Of a stretch of DNA of 6,048 bases, positions 1-5,113 are shown one piece after another. Below the pieces are notes generated by a model. That model saw only the letters and a program-made list of their open reading frames with translations. It was not told the DNA's origin and ran no database searches. Each line of letters starts with the position of its first letter. Position 1 is the first letter of the stretch. This stretch comes from Brevundimonas sp. (GTDB lineage: Bacteria > Pseudomonadota > Alphaproteobacteria > Caulobacterales > Caulobacteraceae), in NCBI GenBank assembly GCA_020253595.1, contig JADCBH010000276.1, positions 1-6,048 of the forward strand. The letters run 5' to 3'. A program made the translations under genes and the position numbers.

Positions 1-693
1 AACGAGCTGCGCATCGACATCCCGATGACCCGCGACGCCCTGACCCGGGTGCTCAAGGAGACCATCCGCCGGAACCGCGTCAGGAACGGCATCGTCTACC
101 TCCAGGTCACGCGTGGCACGGCGCGTCGCGACCATCCGTTCCCCGCGCCCGGCACACCGCCCAGCGTGGTCGTGACCTCGAAGTCCATCCCCTTCAACCG
201 CTCCCAAGCCCAGGCCGCCAAGGGCGTCGCGGTCGTCACCCATCCTGACATCCGCTGGGGGCGATGCGACATCAAGACCGTGGGCCTGCTGCCCAATGTG
301 CTGGCCAAGCAGGCAGCGCGCGACAAGGGGGCCTATGAGGCCTGGATGGTCGACGAGATGGGACTGGTCACCGAGGGTTCCTCGACCAACGCCTGGATCG
401 TGGACCAGGACGGCAAGCTGAGAACCCGCGACACCCAGGCCAACATCCTGCGCGGCATCACCCGCGCGGCGATCATGGACCTGGTCAGGACCGAGGGCAT
501 CGAGCTCGATGAACGCCCCTTCAGCGTCGAGGAGGCCAAGCAGGCGAAGGAGGCCTTCTTCACCGCCGCCGGCGCCTTCGTCATGCCCGCCATCTCAATC
601 GACGGCGTGAAGATCGGCGACGGCAAGCCGGGCCCGATCGCGACCAAGCTGCGCGAGCGTTATCTCGCGGCCGCACGCCGGGACGCGGTTTGA
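1..693 (+). CDS. dat: D-amino-acid aminotransferase (class IV PLP fold), 5' end outside the window
   Basis: This is a PLP-dependent enzyme that interconverts D-alanine and D-glutamate with their 2-oxo acids, supplying D-amino acids for peptidoglycan; it is cytosolic. The reading frame is open from base 1, so about 230 C-terminal residues are visible of a family total near 285. Numbering from the internal Met at 25, the QVTRGTARRDHPFP stretch carries R35 and H37, matching the carboxylate-binding Arg-x-His of Bacillus D-amino-acid aminotransferase. K84 in CDIK (codon at 274-276) is the expected Schiff-base lysine. E117 in EGSSTN is the residue expected to contact the PLP ring nitrogen. The Lys to Glu spacing of 33 is close to the 32 of the Bacillus enzyme. 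The Met at 25 is internal and not the start. The stop TGA at 691-693 overlaps the TTG start of the next gene, suggesting one operon. A branched-chain aminotransferase or aminodeoxychorismate lyase of the same fold is less likely because of the Arg-x-His motif. Confidence 0.9.
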   Translation, partial: NELRIDIPMTRDALTRVLKETIRRNRVRNGIVYLQVTRGTARRDHPFPAPGTPPSVVVTSKSIPFNRSQAQAAKGVAVVTHPDIRWGRCDIKTVGLLPNVLAKQAARDKGAYEAWMVDEMGLVTEGSSTNAWIVDQDGKLRTRDTQANILRGITRAAIMDLVRTEGIELDERPFSVEEAKQAKEAFFTAAGAFVMPAISIDGVKIGDGKPGPIATKLRERYLAAARRDAV

Positions 694-1481
694 AGTCGCT
701 GGTCGATTTGGTGTTCGGAAAGCGGCTCGGCGACGCCCCGACCCCGCTGCCACCTTCGGCGATGCCGCGCGACACGGACGCAGATTGGGAGCAACTGGGT
801 CGCAACGATCCCTATTTCGGCGTTCTGGCCGACCCCCGGTTCCGCTCCGACGTCATCGACGACGCGGCCCGCGCCGAGTTCTTTGCCAGTGGCGAGGCCG
901 AGATCGACCACCAGTTGGCCATCCAGCGGAGCCGCTTTGGCCCTTTCGAGCCTGGATCTGCGCTGGACTTCGGCTGTGGTGTTGGCCGTCTGACGCGCGC
1001 CCTGGCCAATCGCACCGGCCGGGCTGTCGGCGTCGACGTCTCGCCCTCCATGCTGGCCGAGGCCAGAAAGGGCGCGCACGCGACTGCGACCTTCCGCCCC
1101 GATCTGCCCGAAGGCCGGTTCGATTGGATCGTCTCGATCATCGTTTTCCAGCACATTCCGCCCGAGCGCGGCTATGGCCTGCTGCGGAATCTGTTGGCCC
1201 GCGCGGCTCCCGGGGCGGGGTTGACGCTACAGCTGACCGTCTACCGTGACCTCCACCACCGTCACATCGCGGGCGGCCGTCTGGCGCTCGGAGAGCGGAT
1301 CGAGACGCTCGACACGTCGGCCGCGCTGGCGGCCCTTCCGCCCGGCGAGATGGTCATGTTCGACTACGACCTGTCAGTCGTCATGGCCCTGGTGTTTGAG
1401 GCGGGGTTCGCCGACGCTGTGCTGGTCCACACCGATCATGGTGGATTCCACGGCGTCTTCATCCACGGACGCCGAACCTGA
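690..1481 (+). CDS. class I SAM-dependent methyltransferase
   Basis: This is a predicted cytosolic S-adenosylmethionine-dependent methyltransferase with a Rossmann-like fold; the substrate cannot be read from the sequence. From the TTG start it has 263 residues. Motif I is DFGCGVGRLT at residues 93-102, the glycine-rich SAM-binding loop. D116 in GVDVS is the acidic residue at the end of strand 2 that usually binds the ribose hydroxyls. FDWIVSIIVFQHIPP near 144-158 is the motif IV/post-I region. The N-terminal 75 residues (DWEQLGRNDPYFGVL and on) form a cap seen in small stand-alone methyltransferases. The start was chosen because TTG at 690 overlaps the dat stop as TTGA, with a weak GGGA about 7 bases upstream, which favours translational coupling. 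ATG at 762 (residue 25) is an alternative that would still keep every motif. Linkage to dat suggests co-expression but not a shared pathway. Confidence 0.85.
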   Translation: MKSLVDLVFGKRLGDAPTPLPPSAMPRDTDADWEQLGRNDPYFGVLADPRFRSDVIDDAARAEFFASGEAEIDHQLAIQRSRFGPFEPGSALDFGCGVGRLTRALANRTGRAVGVDVSPSMLAEARKGAHATATFRPDLPEGRFDWIVSIIVFQHIPPERGYGLLRNLLARAAPGAGLTLQLTVYRDLHHRHIAGGRLALGERIETLDTSAALAALPPGEMVMFDYDLSVVMALVFEAGFADAVLVHTDHGGFHGVFIHGRRT

Positions 1482-1638
1482 GCCCTTGCGCCGCGAAGCC
1501 CGGGCCCCATCTGGAGCACCCGTCGATCAGACGTTGCAGCCCGGGCGCTCCGTCGTCTAGGCTGACACTGTCGGCTCGACCGACCTCGCGTGCCTCCCCG
1601 CACGCGACGAACCAAGAAGAACAGGGAACCAACCCGCC
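1482..1638 (+). promoter_or_regulatory. hfq upstream region with serial hairpins
   Basis: This 157-base spacer holds no gene and presumably contains the hfq promoter, although I could not identify convincing -35 and -10 elements. Three potential stem-loops lie in a row. GGAGCACCCG (1513-1522) faces CGGGCGCTCC (1542-1551) with one mismatch and a 19-base loop. GTCGG (1570-1574) pairs with CCGAC (1580-1584). TCGCGTGC (1586-1593) pairs perfectly with GCACGCGA (1600-1607) around a 6-base loop. GCCCGGGC also occurs twice (1498-1505 and 1539-1546). None is followed by a T-run, so a classical terminator is not supported. An AGGGA at 1623-1627 is the likely hfq ribosome binding site, 11 bases ahead of ATG. 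Confidence 0.4.
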
Positions 1639-1884
1639 ATGTCCCAAGACAAACGTCAGAACCTTCAGGACACCTTCCTCAACTCGGTCCGCAAGACCAA
1701 GACCCCGCTGACCATCTTCCTGGTCAACGGGGTCAAGCTGCAGGGCATCGTGACCTGGTTCGACAACTTCTGCGTGCTGCTCCGTCGCGACGGTCAGGCC
1801 CAGCTGGTCTACAAACACGCCATATCCACCATCATGCCCTCGGCCCCCGTCCAGCTGTACGAGCCCGAGAGCGACGAGGACTGA
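1639..1884 (+). CDS. hfq: RNA chaperone Hfq
   Basis: Hfq forms a hexameric Sm-like ring that pairs small RNAs with target mRNAs and affects mRNA stability and translation. The 81 residues contain a complete Sm core. QNLQDTFLN (7-15) carries Q10 and D11, equivalent to E. coli Q8 and D9 of the proximal U-binding face. VNGVKLQG (29-36) belongs to Sm1, F44 matches E. coli F42, and YKHAIST (58-64) is the Sm2 signature with K59 and H60. The rim is R18-K19-T20-K21 rather than the E. coli RRER, so it is still basic but lacks the glutamate. The loop before Sm2 is one residue longer than in E. coli. The tail is short and ends in acidic ESDED, like Caulobacter Hfq, where such a tip mimics nucleic acid and controls RNA release. 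The ATG start has AGGGA 11 bases upstream. The stop lies 14 bases before a large inverted repeat. Confidence 0.97.
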   Translation: MSQDKRQNLQDTFLNSVRKTKTPLTIFLVNGVKLQGIVTWFDNFCVLLRRDGQAQLVYKHAISTIMPSAPVQLYEPESDED

Positions 1885-1897
1885 GGGCTGTCGCTGT

Positions 1898-2026
1898 TGG
1901 CTAGTGAGTAGTGGCTAGTGGCTAGTGGCTGTTTCTGCGTGATGCGCTGACCGGCTGTCGCACCTACATGTGGCGACATACGTTTCCACGCGGAGCCGCT
2001 AGTCACTAGCCACTAGCCACTAGCCA
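1898..2026. repeat. large nested inverted repeat built from 7-base tandem units
   Basis: Two arms, 1898-1930 and 1994-2026, are reverse complements at 29 of 33 positions and enclose a 63-base centre. Each arm is made of repeated TAGTGGC (GCCACTA on the other side), so the arms are also tandem repeats with a period of 7. The centre folds further: GCGTG (1937-1941) faces CACGC (1987-1991), and TGTCGC (1956-1961) faces GCGACA (1973-1978). The whole could form a long hairpin in RNA or a cruciform in DNA. It fills most of the hfq-hflX gap, starting 13 bases after the hfq stop codon and ending 26 bases before the proposed hflX start. There is no T-run after it, so a simple intrinsic terminator is not shown. 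It may instead be an mRNA-stabilising or processing structure, or a dispersed palindromic repeat. No coding capacity was found in it. Confidence 0.85.
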
Positions 2027-2052
2027 CCCCGCACCAACCCACAGAGCTCCAC

Positions 2053-3345
2053 CTGACCAAACTCATCGACCACGCCGTCCCGCTGATCCGGGCGGTCGTC
2101 ATCCATCCCGATTTCGGCGAGCGCTCCTCCCGCTCCGCCACCGACCGTCTGGAAGAGGCCGCTGGCCTCGCCCGCGCGCTGGACCTCGACGTCCGCGCCG
2201 AGGAGGTCGTTCGCCTGAGGAAGACCACGCCCGCGACCCTGTTCGGCACCGGCAAGGTCGAGGAACTCGCCGCCCTGATCCGCGCCGCCGAGGCCGAGGC
2301 CACCGTCATCGACGACATCTTGACCCCGGTCCAGCAGCGCAATCTGGAAAAGGCCTGGGACTGCAAGGTCATCGACCGCACCGGCCTGATCCTCGAAATC
2401 TTCGGCCGCCGCGCTCGCACCAAGGAGGGGCGGTTGCAGGTCGAGCTGGCCCGCCTCGACTATGAGAAATCCCGCCTCGTCCGCACCTGGACCCACCTGG
2501 AGCGCCAGCGCGGCGGCACCGGCTCCACCGGCGGCCCCGGCGAGACCCAGCTCGAGCTCGACCGCCGCCTGATCGCCGACCGCATCGTCAAGCTGAAGTC
2601 CGAGCTGGAAGAGGTCCGCCGCACGCGCGGCCTGCACAGGAAACAGCGCCAGAAGGCTCCGTTCCCGACGGTCGCCCTGGTCGGCTACACCAACGCCGGC
2701 AAGTCGACCCTGTTCAACCGGCTGACGGGCTCCGAGGTCATGGCCAAGGACCTGCTGTTCGCCACCCTGGACACCACCCAGCGCACCATCCGCCTGCCCC
2801 AGGGCCGCCCGGCCATCATCGCCGACACGGTGGGCTTCATCTCCGACCTTCCGCACGAACTGGTCGAGAGCTTCCGCGCGACGCTTGAGGAGGTGGGCGA
2901 GGCCGACCTGATCCTGCACGTCCGCGACATCGCCAGTCCCGACACCGTCGCCCAGTCCCAGGACGTGGAGGCGGTGCTGAAACAGATCGAGCAACCGGAA
3001 GGCAAGGACCGCCGCATCCTCGAGGTCTGGAACAAGATCGACCTCCTGGACCCTGAGGCCCGCGAGGCCATTGAAGGCCAGGCCGCCCGTGCCAACATCG
3101 GTGCGGTGGCCGTCTCCGCCTGGACCGGGGAGGGGATCGAACCGCTGCGCTCGGCAATCGCCGACCGCATCGACGACGACCCCGGAACCGAACTCACCCT
3201 CGAACCCTCCCAGGGCGAGGCCCTCGCCTGGCTCTACGAACACGGCCGCGTCACGGGCCGCGAGACGGACGGGGAGGGGCGGATGCGGCTGACCGTGCGG
3301 CTCGACCCCCAGGCGATGGGGCGTTTCGAGCAGAGGTTTGGTTAG
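2053..3345 (+). CDS. hflX: ribosome-associated GTPase HflX, non-canonical start proposed
   Basis: HflX is a translational GTPase that binds the 50S subunit and splits stalled or stress-inactivated 70S ribosomes. From the CTG at 2053 the product is 430 residues, close to the 426 of E. coli. The N-terminal HflX domain includes TLFGTGKVEEL (62-72) and VIDRTGLILEIF. The linker has GGTGSTGGPGETQLELDRR and a basic coiled helix. The G domain shows G1 GYTNAGKST (211-219), G3 DTVGF (258-262), G4 NKID (327-330) and G5 beginning SAW (355-357). The frame is open from the TAG at 2014-2016, but it contains no ATG, GTG or TTG until TTG at 2320. That TTG lies inside the conserved domain and would remove the GTGK region. 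CTG at 2053 gives a TKLIDHAVPLIRAVV N-terminus and needs one base change to be ATG; GAG 6 bases upstream is a weak ribosome site. The order hfq then hflX is conserved in proteobacteria. Function is near certain; the start is uncertain. Confidence 0.93.
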   Translation: MTKLIDHAVPLIRAVVIHPDFGERSSRSATDRLEEAAGLARALDLDVRAEEVVRLRKTTPATLFGTGKVEELAALIRAAEAEATVIDDILTPVQQRNLEKAWDCKVIDRTGLILEIFGRRARTKEGRLQVELARLDYEKSRLVRTWTHLERQRGGTGSTGGPGETQLELDRRLIADRIVKLKSELEEVRRTRGLHRKQRQKAPFPTVALVGYTNAGKSTLFNRLTGSEVMAKDLLFATLDTTQRTIRLPQGRPAIIADTVGFISDLPHELVESFRATLEEVGEADLILHVRDIASPDTVAQSQDVEAVLKQIEQPEGKDRRILEVWNKIDLLDPEAREAIEGQAARANIGAVAVSAWTGEGIEPLRSAIADRIDDDPGTELTLEPSQGEALAWLYEHGRVTGRETDGEGRMRLTVRLDPQAMGRFEQRFG

Positions 3346-3369
3346 GTTCAGTCTGGGAAAGAATATCGA
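3346..3369 (+). promoter_or_regulatory. ribosome binding site for the truncated upstream reading frame
   Basis: GGGAAAG at 3355-3361 lies 8 bases before ATG at 3370. It is a better ribosome site than anything ahead of the GTG at 3463. It supports 3370 as the original start of the downstream gene, whose frame is closed by TAA at 3418-3420. No terminator for hflX was seen here. Confidence 0.4.
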
Positions 3370-3420
3370 ATGAAGACTGATCCAGCATACATGATCCCAC
3401 TTCCCGAGGAGGATCTCTAA
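3370..3420 (+). pseudogene. apparent 5' fragment of the unknown gene at 3463-3936, cut by an in-frame TAA
   Basis: ATG at 3370 opens a 16-codon frame (MKTDPAYMIPLPEEDL) that ends at TAA 3418-3420. Reading on in the same frame gives LLGELCAIQGQIEW and then runs without a break into the GTG/ATG start of the 157-residue frame at 3463. The read-through sequence looks like one continuous amphipathic helix, and this ATG has the better ribosome binding site. I therefore infer a once-continuous gene of 188 codons (3370-3936) with one nonsense change; CAA to TAA is the simplest. The alternative is that the 16-codon frame is a leader peptide or chance. Confidence 0.45.
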
Positions 3421-3462
3421 CTCCTGGGGGAGCTATGCGCGATTCAAGGTCAGATCGAGTGG

Positions 3463-3936
3463 GTGATGCAGAATACCGTTCGCGAGCTTTTGGGCATCGA
3501 GCGTGATCTTTCTCTCAGAATCATGGGGTCGACGTCGATGGAATCAAACTCGGAGATTTGGTGTCATGTGATCGCCGAAAAGTCATCATCGGAAGAACTG
3601 TCATCTCTTGCTCGGCGATTCCTGAAAGAGATGTCATCTATCGCGCGAGGCCGGAACGATTTCGTGTATGCGGTTTTCGGCAGTCCCTCCACCCTTCCCG
3701 GCGGCATATCGTTCAGAGTGAACAAGACGGGAGCGCCACGTCCTGAGGGATGGTTGGCAATGAGGGTGAGAAGCCGTGCGCTTGTAAGCAGCTCCGAGCT
3801 CCAGTCGATTGCTCACCGCGCTGCCGCAGTATCGGTAGCCGTTGCTCATATTGCTGATCGCATTATCAGTCCAAATACCGAGGCTGACTGGGCCGAGAAA
3901 TTGCCCGCCGCGCTTGAAAGTCTGTCGAAAAACTAG
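3463..3936 (+). CDS. unknown helical protein with a HEPN-like RN-x3-Y motif, possibly 5'-truncated
   Basis: I do not recognise a named family. From GTG at 3463 (or ATG at 3466) it has 157 residues, mostly predicted helical and soluble, with no signal peptide or membrane segment. The pattern of an N-terminal helix ending in RELLGI, a serine-rich middle, a helix SLARRFLKEMSSIARGRNDFV (about 48-68), and then VYAVFG resembles small bacterial helical proteins with RNxxxH followed by a G/W-rich turn. That is the Arg-x4-His signature of HEPN RNases. Here the His place is Tyr (R64, N65, Y69), so catalytic activity is doubtful. Base composition differs from the neighbours: 27 GC of 60 at 3541-3600 against 45 of 60 within hflX, which suggests transfer. 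The stop TAG (3934-3936) lies 11 bases before a hairpin repeat, and the 3' end overlaps the convergent DUF559 frame by 71 bases. The family link is an inference. Confidence 0.5.
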   Translation: MMQNTVRELLGIERDLSLRIMGSTSMESNSEIWCHVIAEKSSSEELSSLARRFLKEMSSIARGRNDFVYAVFGSPSTLPGGISFRVNKTGAPRPEGWLAMRVRSRALVSSSELQSIAHRAAAVSVAVAHIADRIISPNTEADWAEKLPAALESLSKN

Positions 3937-4375
3937 CGCCCTTTTCCGTCTCCTCCCCGTCGCGCAGCGATGGGGAGGGGGACCATCCGGAGCCTTGGCG
4001 AAGGATGGTGGAGGGGCGCCGACGCGGACTCCGCTCCTCGCAGACCCGCCTCAGATACCCCATTACGCCCTCGAGTTCCGTCCGCACGTCCTCGGCGGCG
4101 AGCCTGACCACCTGCACGCCCTGCGTCGCCAGCCACCCCGTCCGCGCCCGGTCTTGTCGCATTTGGTCTGGATGCTCGTGACCGCGCCCATCGACCTCGA
4201 CCGCCAGCTTTAACTCCGCGCAGTAGAAGTCGAGGACGTAGCGTCCGATGGGGTGCTGGCGGCGGAACTTCACGCCGAGGCGATTGCCCCGAAGCGCCAG
4301 CCAGAGGCGCGCCTCGGGCGGGGTCATCTCCCGACGCAGGCGGCGGGCGGTTTCGACGATATCGCGTGTGGCCAT
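3866..4375 (-). CDS. DUF559 domain protein, Vsr-like endonuclease fold
   Basis: A 169-residue product with the DUF559 domain in residues about 1-112. This family is related to very-short-patch-repair (Vsr) and other restriction-endonuclease-fold nucleases; its biological role is not established. Visible hallmarks are ARRLRREMTPPEARLW (10-25), FRRQHPIGRYVLDFYC (37-52, with D49), then L-AVEVDGRGH (E60, D62, H66), DQMRQDR and a final GVQVVRLAAEDV. D49 and E60/D62 are candidate metal-binding residues. The ATG at 4375 was chosen because the family N-terminus begins here and GGAG lies 5 bases upstream; the frame is open further upstream, but only through repeat sequence. After residue about 118 the protein reads through a hairpin repeat (PSTILRQGSGWSPSPSLRDGEE) and ends inside the convergent gene. 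The native C-terminus was therefore probably shorter and was extended by the repeat. The gene lies between two inverted copies of that repeat. Confidence 0.8.
   Translation of the reverse strand: MATRDIVETARRLRREMTPPEARLWLALRGNRLGVKFRRQHPIGRYVLDFYCAELKLAVEVDGRGHEHPDQMRQDRARTGWLATQGVQVVRLAAEDVRTELEGVMGYLRRVCEERSPRRRPSTILRQGSGWSPSPSLRDGEETEKGASFSTDFQARRAISRPSQPRYLD
3948..4017 (+). repeat. left copy of inverted hairpin repeat flanking the DUF559 gene
   Basis: This 70-base element is the reverse complement of 4378-4453 with a few substitutions and small gaps; both share the core GGGGAGGGGGACCATCC and GGCGAAGGATGGTGGAGGGG. It contains two stems. CCTCCCCGTCGC (3952-3963) pairs with GCGATGGGGAGG (3967-3978) around GCA, with one G.T pair. 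ACCATCC (3982-3988) pairs with GGATGGT (4003-4009). It starts 11 bases after the stop of the + strand gene and is read as coding sequence by the DUF559 frame. The strong stem could end transcription, but no T-run follows on the + strand. Confidence 0.9.
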
Positions 4376-4377
4376 GA

Positions 4378-4453
4378 CCCCTCCACCATCCTTCGCCAAG
4401 AGGCTTCGGATGGTCCCCCTCCCCATTCGCCAAGCGGCGAACGAGGAGGAGAC
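4378..4453 (-). repeat. right copy of inverted hairpin repeat flanking the DUF559 gene
   Basis: This 76-base inverted copy of 3948-4017 lies directly upstream of the DUF559 start. ACCATCC (4385-4391) faces GGATGGT (4408-4414), and TTCGCC (4427-4432) faces GGCGAA (4436-4441), with CCTCC and GGAGG outside. The hairpin stem sequence differs from the left copy (TTCGCC/GGCGAA instead of TCGC/GCGA) but still pairs, which looks like compensatory change. On the minus strand the repeat supplies the GGAG ribosome site for the DUF559 gene. Confidence 0.9.
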
Positions 4454-4519
4454 ACCAAACGCCATGGTTGTTCACCCCTACGTCCGATTCTGACGCATCG
4501 GCATGCCACACTGCCCGCC
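4454..4519 (+). promoter_or_regulatory. short upstream region of the HTH gene
   Basis: These 66 bases between the right repeat and ATG 4520 hold no gene. No clear Shine-Dalgarno precedes the ATG (the bases before it are CTGCCCGCC), and I could not identify a convincing promoter. The sequence may carry promoter elements or give a leaderless transcript; neither is shown. Confidence 0.25.
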
Positions 4520-5113
4520 ATGACCAACACCACACACGTCACGGGCAGCACCCAGCTCAACCCTCTCGAACTCGACGGTCTCGGCGGCAACTACTGGGAC
4601 CATGCGCGGCGGGAGTATCTCGCCGGCGTCAAGGCGACGACGATCTGCCAGCGCTACGGCATGTCGCTCAGCTCGTTCCGGATGCACGCCCGCGTCGGCG
4701 GCTGGCGGCGCATCGACCAGCGCGCCTGCGAGGTCCCGCCGGAGTTCGGCGAATACGATCCCGACGACGAGGTCAGCTTCGCCGATCTGGCCGCCCAGGC
4801 CTTTCTCAACATCCGCCGGGCCCTCGGTTCAGGGCGCGCATCCGAAGCCGCCACCTGGATGCGCGTCTACGAGCGCCTCGCCGACCGTGCCCGCGCCGAG
4901 GTCATGGCCGAGCTGCCCGACATCAAGCCGCCCCTGCTGGAGTCCAGGCGTGAGCCGTTGAGGCTGGAGGCGGGAGAGGGTGAAGAGGCGTTAGAAGTCA
5001 ATGTACTAATGCCGGAATCGGAGATCGCATCTCAGGCATTGTACGCGTTGGACTCGGTGCCTTCAGAGTCTAATCCCGTCCCCGGAACCCTCTCCCACCG
5101 TGAGAGGGATTAG
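4520..5113 (+). CDS. helix-turn-helix protein resembling a phage terminase small subunit
   Basis: A 197-residue soluble protein of unknown function. The N-terminal part has a helix-turn-helix pattern: NYWDHARREYLAGVKATTIC, then QRYGMSLSSFRMHARVGGW at about residues 25-65. In phage terminase small subunits and related DNA-binding proteins a similar arrangement of W-x-x-A-R, a turn, a recognition helix and a closing GW is seen. The middle (FADLAAQAFLNIRRAL to RARAEVMAEL, about 89-132) is helical. From about residue 150 the composition changes. The last 45 residues come from an AT-richer stretch (28 GC of 60 at 4981-5040, against 46 of 60 at 4861-4920) and from a palindromic repeat that encodes NPVPGTLSHRERD. 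ATG 4520 was chosen because the frame upstream reads through the DUF559 region in a shadow frame and has no other nearby start. It converges on mazG. It could be a transcription regulator or a prophage remnant; no other phage gene is present. Confidence 0.65.
   Translation: MTNTTHVTGSTQLNPLELDGLGGNYWDHARREYLAGVKATTICQRYGMSLSSFRMHARVGGWRRIDQRACEVPPEFGEYDPDDEVSFADLAAQAFLNIRRALGSGRASEAATWMRVYERLADRARAEVMAELPDIKPPLLESRREPLRLEAGEGEEALEVNVLMPESEIASQALYALDSVPSESNPVPGTLSHRERD
5070..5113. repeat. palindromic repeat at the convergent stop codons, possible bidirectional terminator
   Basis: CTAATCCC (5070-5077) is the reverse complement of GGGATTAG (5106-5113), which contains the stop codons of both convergent genes. 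Inside it, CCCTCTC (5088-5094) pairs with GAGAGGG (5102-5108) around a 7-base loop. The two stems share GGG, so they are alternatives. No T-run is present on either strand, so terminator function is only plausible. The + strand gene reads through this element as its C-terminus. Confidence 0.55.

Noticed and set aside
1513..1551. Intrinsic terminator after the methyltransferase gene
   Set aside because: A 10-base stem with one mismatch exists, but the loop is 19 bases and no T-run follows, so termination is not supported.
1898..2026. CRISPR array, from the repeated units
   Set aside because: The units are 7 bases with no spacers and occur as inverted arms, so this is a palindromic tandem repeat.
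2020..3243. A 407-codon open frame on the minus strand opposite hflX
   Set aside because: It is a shadow of hflX caused by high GC and codon bias. The translation is low-complexity (rich in G, A, D, Q, V) with no recognisable domain, while the opposite strand has all HflX motifs.
4376..4465. Earlier start for the DUF559 protein at 4465
   Set aside because: The extra 30 residues are a translation of the flanking repeat; the family N-terminus begins at the ATG at 4375.
4253..4519. Extension of the HTH gene start back to 4253
   Set aside because: The extra 89 residues overlap the DUF559 gene and its repeat antisense and look like shadow sequence. The HTH protein begins sensibly at ATG 4520.
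3933..4535. A second minus-strand frame of 200 codons over the DUF559 region
   Set aside because: It is a shifted frame of the DUF559 gene, rich in Arg, Gly and Ala, without domain features.
3866..5113. Intact prophage or insertion sequence
   Set aside because: No transposase, integrase or structural phage gene is visible, and no flanking target duplication was found.
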